Source: Paralithodes platypus
Lineage: Eukaryota > Arthropoda > Malacostraca > Decapoda > Lithodidae
Assembly: GCA_032716605.1 (NCBI GenBank)
Contig: CM064509.1
Location: 38,970,924 to 39,034,923, forward strand
Reading direction: 5' to 3'
Length of the DNA stretch: 64,000 nt
The notes beneath the pieces are model-generated. The model had not been told where the DNA came from and did not search any database. It saw nothing but the letters and a program-made list of their open reading frames with translations. Below, piece after piece: positions 41,581-51,959 of the stretch (its first letter is position 1; each line of letters begins with the position of its first letter). The position numbers and the translations under genes were made by a program.

Positions 41581-42307
41581 CCCAAAAACTAGTGCGGGAA
41601 ACCCCGGAGCATTCCTTCCTTACCCCTCTTCTTGGCAGGATAGTGTTTACCACAAGAACTCCACCCTTTTCCTTGATCCTCTCCAACATTTCCTGATACT
41701 TGGAGAGCAACTCCTCAGTCCTGCATCTCCATATATCGTTGCTCCCTGCATTGAGGAAGATGATGGGGTCCTCCCCACTCACTTTCAGGACAGCATCTAT
41801 CTTCTCAGCCACCCTCCCGACTCCGGCACCAGGCACGCAGACAACTTTACCAACCTGAGTGTTTGTTGCCCTGCCAAGGTATCTAACCAATGAATCACCG
41901 ACAATGAAAACAGACTTAGCTTTTTCGTTTTGTCGGCTTGTAGCAGCAGCTGCAGACTTCCTCCCCTCCCCTCTCACTGCCTCGCTGTAAGACGGGTCAT
42001 CTCCTTCCCCCACTCCGTCTTCACTTCCATCACACTCGTCCTCCAGGATGCTGTACTTGTTGTTTACAGGTACGCACTGCTTCATCAAGGTACACTTCGT
42101 TCCACTTGAAGCTACCACTTTCCAGGAAAAGTCCGGTTTTCCTACACAAGCGGCATTTTTAGTTTCCTCTAATGCCATCTTCAATGATAAGTTCGCGTCC
42201 TTGAGAGATTGGACCTCAAGCTCCACATTCTCCAACCTTTCTTGCAAGGCAAGACAAAGCTGGAGAATATGGGAAGAGGTTGCAATCTCATCAGCACAAG
42301 CCATCAC
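41575..42307 (-). pseudogene. CR1-2 ORF1, N-terminal part: coiled coil and SGNH-type esterase
   Basis: The ATG at 42307 starts MMACADEIATSSHILQL, then a coiled coil (ERLENVELEVQSLKDANLSL). An SGNH/GDSL-like domain follows: VFIVGDSLVRYLG (catalytic Ser block), PGAGVGRVAEKID, IFLNAGSNDIW and TILPRRGVRKE. CR1 ORF1 proteins are known to combine these two parts. The reading frame runs into unrelated sequence near 41590. The missing catalytic Asp-His block is found in plus orientation at 43706-43865, separated by an inversion. I read this as LINE ORF1, not a host esterase. Confidence 0.8.
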
Positions 42308-42402
42308 TAAGAATGTTCACTAGCACCTCACTTAGGGGTAAAAAAGTATGTCACTAGCGGTCACTCGGGACGTCTTCACTGGTCAAAGGTCAGCATGACT
42401 AG

Positions 42403-42519
42403 CCACCACATGACTAGAACCCAATCCTCTCAGCATCAGCTAGGAAAGGCCCTGGAAAGCCACCTTTGGCGGGGAGATGGCTCCCCTATTTCAACTCCTT
42501 TCGGGGTTGGGCACCCGCC
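42403..42519 (-). promoter_or_regulatory. 117-bp module at the CR1-2 5' end
   Basis: Read on the minus strand, GGCGGGTGCCCAACCCCGAA through GGGTTCTAGTCATGTGGTG lies about 100 bp before the CR1-2 ORF1 ATG. An almost identical copy precedes a SINE at 58909-59023. It may be a 5' UTR or promoter module; this is inference from position. Confidence 0.5.
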
Positions 42520-42523
42520 GTAG

Positions 42524-42668
42524 CTAGTTGTTGTTGCTGTTCCTCAGGCTGTCTGGCCGAGCAGCCCCAAGGTCCTGAGTAAGGCCTAGGCCATAACTGA
42601 GTGCCCCCACAGAACCCTCCCTGCTTGCTACTAATAAAGCCCAGGTGACCGAAGGCGGGGAGCTGAGG
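42524..42668 (-). mobile_element. (AAC)n-tailed SINE, truncated
   Basis: The tail GTTGTTGCTG is at 42527-42540, with family 3' sequence up to GGCGGGGAGCTGAGGAG. It lies inside the inverted segment, between CR1-1 and CR1-2. Confidence 0.75.
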
Positions 42669-42879
42669 AGTACAAAGGAGTACAAAGGAAATCAAGCAAC
42701 AACAGGTCTAGTGACCCTTCTAGGCTGCTTGTCCTCCAAAACACTGAGGATCAAGTGTCCAAACAGTGGTTTAGAGTGGGTAAGGGAATATTGGAAAGGG
42801 AACTACTGCCCTGGAACTAATGTCCGTGGCAGGATTAGGAAGTTAGTAGGGGACAGATGGGTTAGTAACTGAGGGGGGG

Positions 42880-43583
42880 ATAAAATAAAGTTATTCATTT
42901 ACAAACGCAGTCAGTCGCGGGTTTGATGCGAGATATTTGTCTAAGCGGAGTTTAAATGAATCAACGGTGCTGCAGTCTATAACGTCTCGGGGAAGCCCAT
43001 TCCACAAGTTGACAACTCGATTGAAAAAGAAATTCTTAGATTCGTGTGAGTTAAAAAGATTTACCAATAATTTTGCAACCGTTTCCCCGCGTGTAATTAG
43101 ATTGGTCGATAGTGAAGTACTTACTACAGTTCATATTGTCGATGCCTTTGATGATTTTGAACACTTGAATTAAGTCACCTCTTAATCTGCGCTGGGTTAA
43201 AGGAAATAGATTTAATTCTCTAAGATGCTCTTCGTATGGTTTGTTCTTTAGGCTAGGTATCATTTTGGTAACTCTACGTTGAACTCATTCTAGCTTGTTT
43301 ATATCTTTTTGGTAATAAGGGCACCAGGATTGAACGCAGTATTCCAGAAGAGGGCGGACTAAGGAATTGTAAAGGGTTAAGATAACTTCTTTGGATTTAT
43401 GCTCAAATGACCTGCCTATAAAGCCAATTATTTTGTTTGCCTTAACAACTTCTGAACATTGTTGACTCGGTTTTAGGTTACTCGATATTGTTACTCCCAG
43501 ATCGGTTTCTCTGTTTACATTCTTAAGCTGAGTGCCATTCATCGAATAGTTTGCTTTCTCATTTAGGTATCTGATATGTAGTA
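42880..43583 (-). pseudogene. CR1-1 RT, downstream half (inside the inversion)
   Basis: Read from 43583 downward: LHIRYLNEKANYSMNGTQLK, TDLGVTISSNLKPSQQCSEV, LYNSLVRPLLEYCVQSWCPY, a short break, then MIPSLKNKPYEEHLRELNLF and VNLWNGLPRDVIDCSTVDSF to a stop near 42900. It continues CR1-1 exactly where the plus-strand half (40925-41206) ends. Confidence 0.85.
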
Positions 43584-43705
43584 CAGTAGTCCCTCGAATT
43601 TTGCGTCTTTCAAATTTGCGAAATTTCGATTTTGCGAACGGGCCCCAAGATTTGACCATTTTTGCGGGACTTGATATGTGCGATATTACTTGAGTTTTGC
43701 GGGTG
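43584..43705. mobile_element. Tigger-like element, right half
   Basis: It starts CAGTAGTCCCTCGAATTTTG at TA (43582-43583), the inverted partner of 41207. It joins CR1-2 ORF1 C-terminal coding sequence near 43705. Confidence 0.65.
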
Positions 43706-43867
43706 GCAAAAGAAGTATTGCAAGGCAAGTACTATTCAATTCCTGGATAACTGGTCCCTCTTTTATGGTAAGGATGAACTGTATGCCCAGGATGGAGTAC
43801 ATCTCTCTCGACTAGGAGTTTCGACCTTGGCCAGCTCACTCGACAAGATTGTTGCGGGGTTTTGTTA
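43706..43867 (+). pseudogene. CR1-2 ORF1, C-terminal end
   Basis: The frame reads QKKYCKASTIQFLDNWSLFY, then AQDGVHLSRLGVSTLASSLD and a stop. DGVHL is the catalytic Asp-His block of SGNH esterases and completes the domain begun at 42307-41590. ORF2 follows within a few bases. Confidence 0.8.
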
Positions 43868-44257
43868 ATAAACCATAGGTGTGTAAGTAAAATAGAATCC
43901 CAGCCACATGAAATTGTTAGTAATGACGAAAATTCTGATAGAGTAGATTTTCCGTCTAGGTCTAGTAGTTCAACAGGTAATAATAAACTAGTTAAAAACA
44001 ATAGAAAATTAGTTGCAAATAAAAGTAATAGGTTGAGGGTATATTATGCAAATTGTAGGAGTTTGTGTAGCAAAATGAATGAACTTAGAGCACTTGTGAG
44101 CAAAGAAAATATAGACATAATAGCACTAACTGAAACATGGATTAATACAGAAACCAAGCATTTTTTAGCAGAATTTGATATACCGGGATATAGTTTGTTT
44201 AAATATGACCAAACAAGTAGGAGGGGAGGTGATATAGCAGTATTTGTCAGGAGTATA

Positions 44258-44687
44258 TTAACCCATTGGCTGCGGCTATGTTTGGGCTATTTAGGGTATA
44301 TTCAGGCACTCCTGAATGATAAATCAAGCATCTGCATTAAATGAAGTGTATTCTGCCAAAAACTAGGCGAGAATAGCTTCAAAATGACACCAGAACGGGC
44401 CCCGTACGTGGTCTGGTTCACCCGCAGTGGTGCCAGTGAAACGCGGGAAACCCGCTATTATGTAACACTCGCTCGCTTGGCTACACTGTTGGGAGACACA
44501 GAGAGAGACCCGCGCGAGACACAGTTAACCTCAGTGAGCCGCTCGGTGCTCTGAGGGTCGGAGGTGGGCCCCTCACGCTCCCGCCCACTGACACTCGATT
44601 TTTAAGTTTTTTACAGGCTTTTAAAGCCTGGAAATTGCTGTAACTTGCCAGGACGTTCCAGAACATCACCCGCAGCGAAAGGGTTAA
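44258..44687. mobile_element. TTAA MITE of the A superfamily (H1) in CR1-2
   Basis: The ends are TTAACCCATTGGCTGCGG and CCGCAGCGAAAGGGTTAA. It shares internal blocks ATTCAGGC, CTCCTGAATGAT and CTTCAAAATGA with MITE A, so it is a sister family. It is 430 bp long. Confidence 0.85.
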
Positions 44688-44696
44688 AAAGCTGTA

Positions 44697-45630
44697 TTAA
44701 CCCTCCAGCCCCGGCTATTGTATTCTATAATTTGCCAAAAACCCGGGGGTTTTGGCCGAAAAACGTCTACGCCTAGGCTACCGTATGTTTGTTATTTTGA
44801 CTGCTTCCGCATTCCCGCGCATTCTCAAGCGTAGATGTGTTTCGTACCTGTAGAATGGCGTTAAGTAGAGCTCTCTAAGTCAACTGGTTCAGTTGTAATG
44901 ATGATTTCATTGGAGATAACTTTGTGGCAAAAACACACACTTTACACTACTGTACTTTTCGATACTTAACAATAACATACAGGCACACACGAACAAGCGA
45001 CGCACTCCTTCTTGTGATCGGAGATGTGCGGCGTCAGTCCAGCCAGCTGTTGTTTACATGCGTCGGACGGACGCCTCGCACACCAAGCTTACAGGCTTTC
45101 AAGCTGCCGGACCCTCAGAGCCCTACCGGGTAGCGCGGGGTGTGTTTTTTAACCCGTACAGCCCCAGCAACGCGTCTGACGCGTCGGCGATGTATGTAAC
45201 GCACAGCCCCAGAGACGCGCCTGACGCGTCACCCTAATTGAGCCGACCGTAACCTCAGGTGTAGCCACTCAAGAGGGCTCAGATTTGTATGGGAACTGTG
45301 TACGTATTCCACGCAACCGTGCCGATGGTTGAAAACTCTCAAAGTCCACATGCGTACACGTGAGCGCGCAATAACCTGTTTTTTTGGGGTAATTGCCTTC
45401 AATTTTTTACTCTTGTAAAATACGTTTTCGGGGGCTCTGTAGGACCATTTTTTAAGCTTTTGAGCGGTTTTTCGTGGTTTTTCCTTCATTCCTAACCCAT
45501 TCGCTATTGTTTCTGGAATAAAAAAAAAATTTGAAAACCGGCCGGGTTCTGGTGAACAAACATTACAAAACTAGCCGGGGCTCCACGGGTTAATGGAGGC
45601 CTCAGAGCCCAACCGGGTCTGGAGGGTTAA
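44697..45630. mobile_element. TTAA MITE B, copy B3, carrying G
   Basis: The ends are TTAACCCTCCAGCCCCGG and CCGGGTCTGGAGGGTTAA. It inserted 9 bp away from H1 in the same coding exon of CR1-2. Without G it is about 490 bp, like B2. Confidence 0.87.
45149..45593. mobile_element. TTAA MITE G nested in B3
   Basis: The ends are TTAACCCGTACAGCCCC and GGGGCTCCACGGGTTAA. The left subterminal part repeats ACGCG(T/C)CTGACGCGTC twice. B2 has a continuous sequence at the corresponding place. No other copy was noticed. Confidence 0.8.
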
Positions 45631-46986
45631 AGCAGGTATTAGACTAAATAATTATAATGAAAGTGTTTGGGTAGAGGTTAACGAAGGTAGTGAGACCATA
45701 GTTATTGGAGTTATGTATAGACCGCCAAATATGAGTAGAAATGACGGAACATCTTTATGGGAGGAAATTAAAATAGCATCAAGGTTTAGCAATGTGTGCA
45801 TTATGGGGGATTTTAATTTTCCGAATCTAGATTGGCAGCATCAAATAGGCGACTCTGACTCAAAGGAGTTTATTGAGGTAGTACAAGATAGTTTTTTATT
45901 TCAATTCATAGATACGCCGACTAGAGGTAATAATATTCTCGATTTAGTTTTCAGTAACAATGAACATATGATAAATAATGTAGAAATCGGGGACCACCTA
46001 GGAAATAGTGATCACAATTCTGTGTATTTTAATATACAATGGAGAGGTAATCCCAGAGAGAATACCACATTAATACCCGACTTTAGAAAAGCCAATTATG
46101 GTGGGTTAAGAAGAGCCCTATTAACGGACCCTATGGTCAAAAAATTAAGTCTATCCAGGTGTCCAAATGCGTGTACCCCATACCCCTTATCCCTTACCCC
46201 TAGCTTAAGTCAGGCAGAGACATAAAATTTGTTAGATACATTCGATAATTTTATAAAGTCAGTATTCAATGCGCAAAATAAATATATCCCCAAAAGAAAA
46301 TTTAGATCAGCACAGAACCAACCCAAATGGATGAATAATAGACTATTAGACCTTCTCGGAAAAAAGATAGGAATATATAGAAAATTAAGAAAGGCGAAAT
46401 TCACCTACTTGCTTACTATCACAATTTATCAAGACAGGTCAAAAAGGATATTAGGAAAGAGAACAAAAATTATGAAATCAAGGTTGCAAATGACTCAAAA
46501 AATAATCCTATTTAAGCTTTTTACCAACTATATAAATCCAAGGTTAGAGATGTAATTGGTCCCCTTAAAACTTCGATAGGTGAAATTACAGAAAATGATT
46601 TAGAAATGTGCAGTACATTAAATAATCAATTTCTTTCCATTTTCACAAATGAAAATTTGGCACAGTTTCCAGAAGTCCGTAAGGTATATAGCGATAGTAT
46701 AGAAAATAGCTTAAGTGCAGTTACTATAAGTAGAAATTATGTACCTGTTAAACGCGAAATAGACCTAGGGGCTAGGGTAGTTATTTGTGCATTTCTAGCC
46801 TTGGATTTTGACAGAATTAGTTATATTTACAATATAGAGCATTATTTGTTTTCGGTATGCTTTTATTTTACATATATGATGTATATATGAACCTCCATGT
46901 ATATATGAACCAGACTCCATGATTAAAGCAGCTGAGAAAGTATGTGGGAAGAAAACCTTTAAAATGTGGAAGAAGAAAGGTAACGC

Positions 46987-47340
46987 CGTAGGGATGCGGC
47001 GACCCCACCGCCCGCCACTTTGGTGGTGCAATCAGCCTCTGGAGCAGTGGACCACTGGTTCCTATTTCCAGAAAATTCCTGTGCTTGGTATGCTTCCAGC
47101 CAGGGCCCCACTGGGGTAAATAAAATAGCAAAACAGTGGTGGAACTGCCATCCGGGTGAGGGACTGCTCTGGGTCTGCTCCTTCAGTGTTCATGGTTATA
47201 ATCCACTTAGTGGAAATGGCACTGTGGAGTGGGTCAGTCGGGGCATGTCTGGGAGCCTGGAGGCAGTTTCTGCCATGGCCATCCCTTTTGGGGCGCTTCC
47301 TCTGGAAGCGAGGCGTCAGATTTGATGATGATTGATGATG
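46987..47340 (+). mobile_element. SINE with (GAT)n tail whose 3' end matches the RTE
   Basis: The 354-bp element is flanked by AGAAAGGTAACGC at 46974-46986 and 47341-47353. Its last 75 bp (GTTTCTGCCATGGCCATCC, GCGAGGCGTCAG, GATGATGAT) parallel the last 75 bp of the RTE (GTTTCTGTCATGGCCATCC, GCAAGGCGTCGG, GATGATGAT at 49673-49746). The head begins CGTAGGGATGCGGCGACCCC and is unlike the RTE; I saw no confident tRNA boxes. Confidence 0.85.
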
Positions 47341-47826
47341 AGAAAGGTAACGCATGGTTTAGTAAAGAGATAGAAGAAATAGTGAAAAAGAAGAAAGAGT
47401 TCAGAAAGAGTATGCTGCAAAAGAATATACCTAGAGAAACTAGAGATGCGAGGAAAGAAGAATATAAAAATTTGAAACAAAGAGTGAAGAGGGCGATACA
47501 AGACGCTAAAAGGAAGACAGATGAGGCATATGGGAGAAAGATTAGTGAACAGTTTCTGAATGACAGGAAAGCATACTACAGAGCTGTGAAAGAAGCCAGA
47601 GGGAAGAAGACTGAGAGTGTCTCAGGTGGTAGGATGAGGGACATGAATGGGGAAGTGCTAGAGGGTGATGGTGTGGTGAAAGTATGGAAAGATAATTTTA
47701 GTAGCTTAGCTGTAAAGAGTAGGGGGAAGGCAAAGATCTCATCCATAGGAATGGAGAGAGGTAGAATAAACAGGGTAGTTGAAAGCCAGATAAGCAGAGA
47801 AGAAGTAAAAGAAGCTATCAATAGAC

Positions 47827-48138
47827 TTAACTCCCCCAGACATATATGACGCGATCGCGTCATATGGACTAGTGAACCAAAAACTCATATGACGCGATCG
47901 CGTCATATGGACTTATCTCCATACCTCTCCAATAAGTTTATGACGCGATTGTGCGTCATATGAGCTCAGTAAGTCCGATAAGTTACCATACAATAAAACC
48001 GTTGGTGGCAACCTCAGCCTCCTCCGATAATTCTAACGGCTACAGTGTTGTTGTGAGTGTAGTGCGAGGCAGTGGCAATGATCCTGGGGCTCCCGCCTCC
48101 TCGGACTTATTGGAACATAATATGTCGGAGGGAGTTAA
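47827..48138. mobile_element. TTAA MITE F with palindromic repeats
   Basis: The ends are TTAACTCCCCCAGACATAT and ATATGTCGGAGGGAGTTAA. Removing it with one TTAA restores the RTE reading NRLKMGKAAG. Near the left end the core TGACGCGATCGCGTCA lies inside a 22-bp (47844-47865) and a 24-bp (47886-47909) perfect palindrome, followed by a third decayed copy at about 47938-47965. Confidence 0.88.
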
Positions 48139-51061
48139 AATGGGCAAAGCTGCTGGAGTAGATAACATCCCCGGTGAAATGCTGAGATATGGAGAAGAAG
48201 CTGTTGACATAATGCATAGGTTATGTAAATTAGCATGGGAAAAGGAAAGTGTACCAGAGGACTGGAGGAAAGCAGTGATAGTACCCTTGTACAAAGGGAA
48301 GGGTAGTAAAGAAGAGTGTAAGAATTATAGGGGAATTAGCTTGCTTAGCATACCTGGAAAGGTACACGCAAGAGTAGTAACACAGAGGCTACAGAAGATA
48401 ACGGATGACAAAATAGGCGAGGAACAGGGAGGTTTCAGAAAGGGCAGGGGCTGCGTTGACCAGATAGCCTCAATGCGATGGTTGGTAGAGAAGTATCTGG
48501 CCAAAAACAGAAAACTCTATGCAGCATTCATGGATTTGGAAAAAGCCTATGACAAAGTAGACTGGGAGGGCCTGTGGGATGTGTTAACAGTATATGGTGT
48601 GGGAGGAAAGTTGCTAATGGCAGTAAAATCTGTTTATAGGAATGAAATGGCAAATGTGAAGGTAGGGGATAAGTTAAGTGAAAGTTTTGAGGTCAATGTA
48701 GGTGTAAGACAGGGATGTGTCATGTCAGCTTGGTTGTTCAATATATACATGGATGGAGTGATTAGGGAATGTAGGGCTGTATCAATGGGTGTGGGAGCTA
48801 GACTGGAATCAGAGGGAAGAACATGGAAGATTTTAACATGCCTATATGCGGACGATGCAGTCCTGTTGGCGGAAAATGCTGAAGAACTTCAGAGAGTGGT
48901 CACTGACTTTGACAGGGTATGTGAAAAGAGAAAGTTAAAGGTCAATGTAGGGAAATGTAAGGTAATGGTGTTTGAGAGAAGAACGCATGAAACTATAGAT
49001 TTTAAGGAAAAATATAGAATCAAGAAAGAACACAAGAAAAGTTGTAAAATCAAATTGAAAAATGAAGTACTAGAAGAGGTTGAAAGTTTCAAGTATTTGG
49101 GAGCTGTACTATGCAAATATGGTAAAATGGAGAGTGAGATAAAAGAGAGAAAAATGCAAGGGAGAAAAGTGATTGGAGAACTTGATAGTATTCTCATAGG
49201 AAGAATGGTTAGCCAGGAAGTCAAAAAGTCACTGAGAAACAGTGTGCTGCTCCCAACACTCGTATGGAAGCGAGACATGGACGGCAAGTGACGAGGACCT
49301 CTTCAAACTAAGAGCTGTGGAGATGAGCTTTTTCAGAATGGCAGCTGGCATGAATAGGCTAGATGGGCCAAGTAATAGGGAAGTGTACGAGTCCTTTGGA
49401 ATGGAAGAGCAGGCTTTGGGCATTGATTGTGGTGTGGTTGAGTGGATAAAGAGAAGTACTTTGAGGTGGTATGGTCATGTTCAGAGAATGGATGAAGACA
49501 GAATGCCAAGAAAGATATATGGGAGTCAGGTGAGTGGAACCGCTAGTAGTGGAAGACCACCTATGGTATGGGAAAAGAAAGTGGAAAATATATTGAAGAA
49601 AAACTTCCACGTAGTGGAAGGGGCATTGTGGCACGGGCAAGGGAGGCATGTCTTGACAAAGTAGCTTGGAGACGTTTCTGTCATGGCCATCCTCTAGTGG
49701 GGGTTTCCCAGGGGGAAGCAAGGCGTCGGAGATGATGATGATGATGATATATGAACCTTCAAGAGTGCTAAAATAAGTTGGAGAAGCATTTGGGTGGTGA
49801 AAAACGAAAATATTGGCCACCCGGTCATAATCTCAGGCGAGAGAGAGACACAGGCAACCCTCCCCTCTCGCTGTCTGTGAGTCAACTGAGACGAGCGGGC
49901 GGTGTCTGGGTGTTATATAACGATCTTTTATGCAACCCACTTGTGCTACATTATCAAGGGAGAGAAAAATAACCGATAAATGATGAAAATAAGAGGAAAA
50001 ATAGGTGATAATTGAGGAGGGGGGGAGGGGGGAATAAGGTGGGGAAGGAGGGGAGGGGGGGGGGGGGAGAGAAACACATGGATGAGTACTAGAGGGGAAT
50101 TATCTCACCTAGAGACAAATTCCTTTGTTTTGATAGCCCCTGGGATGTTTTGGAAGGCTTTGTTTATGGTCCTGCTTCCGTGAGGCCTATCGCGTTCGCT
50201 ATGGTAAGCCTTCACGATAGGCCTCACGCCTATCGCGCTTGCCGAGTTAAGGAAATTGACAGACTGAAACCTCAGAAATCGCCTGGTCCGGATGAGGTAT
50301 ATGCTAGAGTATTAAAAGAATGCAGAGATGAGTTAAGTTACCCATTAACATTTCTATTTAACAAGTCATTAGAAACCGGTTTGGTTCCAGAAGCTTGGAA
50401 GATTGCAAATGTAGTTCCGATCTTCAAAAAAGGTGATAAATCAATAGCATCCAATTACCGTCCCATTAGTCTCACATCAATCATAGGAAAGCTACTAGAG
50501 TCAATTATTGCTAGTAAAATTAGAAACCACTTAGAAACATTTAATTTAATAAATTCTTCTCAGCATGGATTCACTCAGGGACGTTCTTGCCTTACAAATT
50601 TGCTTAGTTTTTTCTCAGAGGTGTATGAAGCAGTAGATAATGACAAGTCATATGATATAATATATTTAGATTTCAGTAAAGATTTCGACAGAGTCCCTCA
50701 TGAGAGATTGATGAGAAAAGTTGAGGCGCATGGAATAGGTGGGTCGTTGTTGGGATGGATTAGGTCATGGCTAATTGGTAGGAAGCAGAGAGTCAGCATA
50801 AATGGTACTAAGTCAGAGTGGGGATCAGTCAAGAGTGGTGTCCCCCAGGGATCTGTATTGGGTCCTCTGTTATTTATTATATACATAAATGACCTTGATT
50901 TAGGTATAACTAGTAGGATAAGTAAATTCGCAGACGATACCAAAATAGGGAGACCAATAGATTCAGATAGCGACATAGAGTGCCTCCAAAGGGATCTAGA
51001 TACCTTACACGAATGGTCAGTAAAATGGCAGATGAATTTTAACATTGACAAATGCAAGGTA

Positions 51062-51500
51062 TTAACCCCTTATTGGCGGCGCTCGACTTAAGTCGTGCAC
51101 CAATTTGCAGCAAGTTAGGAGCATTATTAAGGCTTTTAAAGGGTTAAAATAGAGTGCAAATGGCCGGGAGCACAGCGGGCCGCACAGCGGGCCAGACAGC
51201 CGACTCCCAGAGCTTACTGCCGCCCATTAACTCATGTTCCCTGTGTTCTCGAGAGGCCGGTGTAGCCAGTAGTAAGCATAGCTGGGAAAAATATACCGAT
51301 ATATGCTAAACTCCCATGTTCGTGGCACCACTGCAAGAGAACCACGAGTGCTACGTAGCTCGTTCTGGTCTCATGTTGAAGCTTTTAGCGCCTAGTTTTT
51401 TGCTAAATAATTTTTTTTTCATGCAGATGCTTGATTTATCATGCAGGAGGGCCTGAATATGCCCAAATGAGCCCAAAACACCCCGCTAGACAAGGGTTAA
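51062..51500. mobile_element. TTAA MITE A, copy A3, in the CR1-2 RT
   Basis: The ends are TTAACCCCTTATTGGCGGC and CCGCTAGACAAGGGTTAA, in the orientation opposite to A1 and A2. The host reads KCKV before and LKIGKTN after, joined exactly through one TTAA. Confidence 0.92.
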
Positions 51501-51921
51501 AGATAGGGAAGACTAATACTAATGCAAAATATAAACTAGCTAATGCTGAATTAGAAAACTCAGACTGCGAGAAAGATTTGGGTGTGTTTGTTAGCAATGA
51601 TTTGAAACCTAGAAAACAGTGTATAAGCATACGTAACAAGGCAAACAGGATTCTAGGGTTCATCTCGAGGAGTGTGAGTAACAGAACTGCCGATGTTATC
51701 TTGAAACTTTACTTGTCATTAGTGAGACCTCATATGGAATATGCTGTCAAATTTTGGTGTCCTTATTACAGAATGGATATAGATTCATTGGAGAGAGTAC
51801 AGCGAAGAATGACAAAAATGATTCATAATATTAGAAATCTACCATATGAAAAAAGGTTGAAAAAATTAGGCTTACATTCGTTAGAAAGACGCAGAGTTAG
51901 AGGGGATATGATAGAAGTGTT

Positions 51922-51959
51922 GTTGTTGTTGTTCCCTAAGCTGCCTGGCCGAACAGCCC
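51922..51959 (-). mobile_element. Minimal (AAC)n-tailed SINE insertion, 38 bp
   Basis: Four GTT units plus CCCTAAGCTGCCTGGCCGAA and a few bases more. The direct repeat TGATAGAAGTGTT lies at 51909-51921 and 51960-51972. Excision restores the CR1-2 frame DMIEVFKWVSG. Confidence 0.9.

Larger units (their letters stand above)
46919..49720 (+). pseudogene. RTE reverse transcriptase, interrupted twice
   Basis: The linker reads MIKAAEKVCGKKTFKMWKKK, then after the SINE GNAWFSKEIEEIVKKKKEFR and YYRAVKEARGKKTESVSGGR. After MITE F the RT reads GKAAGVDNIPGEMLRYGEEA, EDWRKAVIVPLYKGKGS, NYRGISLLSIPGKV, EEQGGFRKGRGCVDQI, FMDLEKAYDKVDW, GVRQGCVMSAWLFNIYM and CLYADDAVLLAENAEEL (catalytic YADD at 48844-48855). 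One frameshift near 49245-49290 precedes the terminal part STLRWYGHVQRMDEDRMPRK. Apart from the inserts, the truncation and that shift, the RT is well preserved. Confidence 0.87.
46912..49746 (+). mobile_element. 5'-truncated RTE LINE with (GAT)n tail and 11-bp target duplication
   Basis: The direct repeat ATATATGAACC lies at 46901-46911 and 49747-49757. The element starts in the EN-RT linker and ends with (GAT)n at 49730-49746. It received a SINE (46987-47340) and MITE F (47827-48138) after insertion. Confidence 0.88.
46748..50250. mobile_element. Large TTAA-flanked insertion in CR1-2, later filled by an RTE LINE
   Basis: CR1-2 reads NYVPV at 46732-46747 and continues as KEIDRLKPQK from 50248, joined exactly at TTAA (46748-46751 and 50247-50250). 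The insertion proper is about 0.67 kb once the RTE (46912-49746) is removed. Its right end contains inverted copies of GTGAGGCCTATCGCG; terminal inverted repeats are weak (ACGCGAAATAG and AAGCGCGATAG, read inward). The segment 49758-50246 has purine-rich and G-rich runs (50017-50070) and no gene. Confidence 0.72.

Noticed and set aside
41567..42307. A host SGNH/GDSL esterase gene on the minus strand
   Set aside because: The coiled coil plus SGNH arrangement is that of CR1 ORF1, and the missing catalytic block is found next to CR1 ORF2 at 43706.
46118..46215. A possible further small TTAA insertion in the CR1-2 linker (TTAACGGACC to AGCTTAAG)
   Set aside because: The flanking coding sense is too loose to prove an excision point, and no inverted ends are visible.
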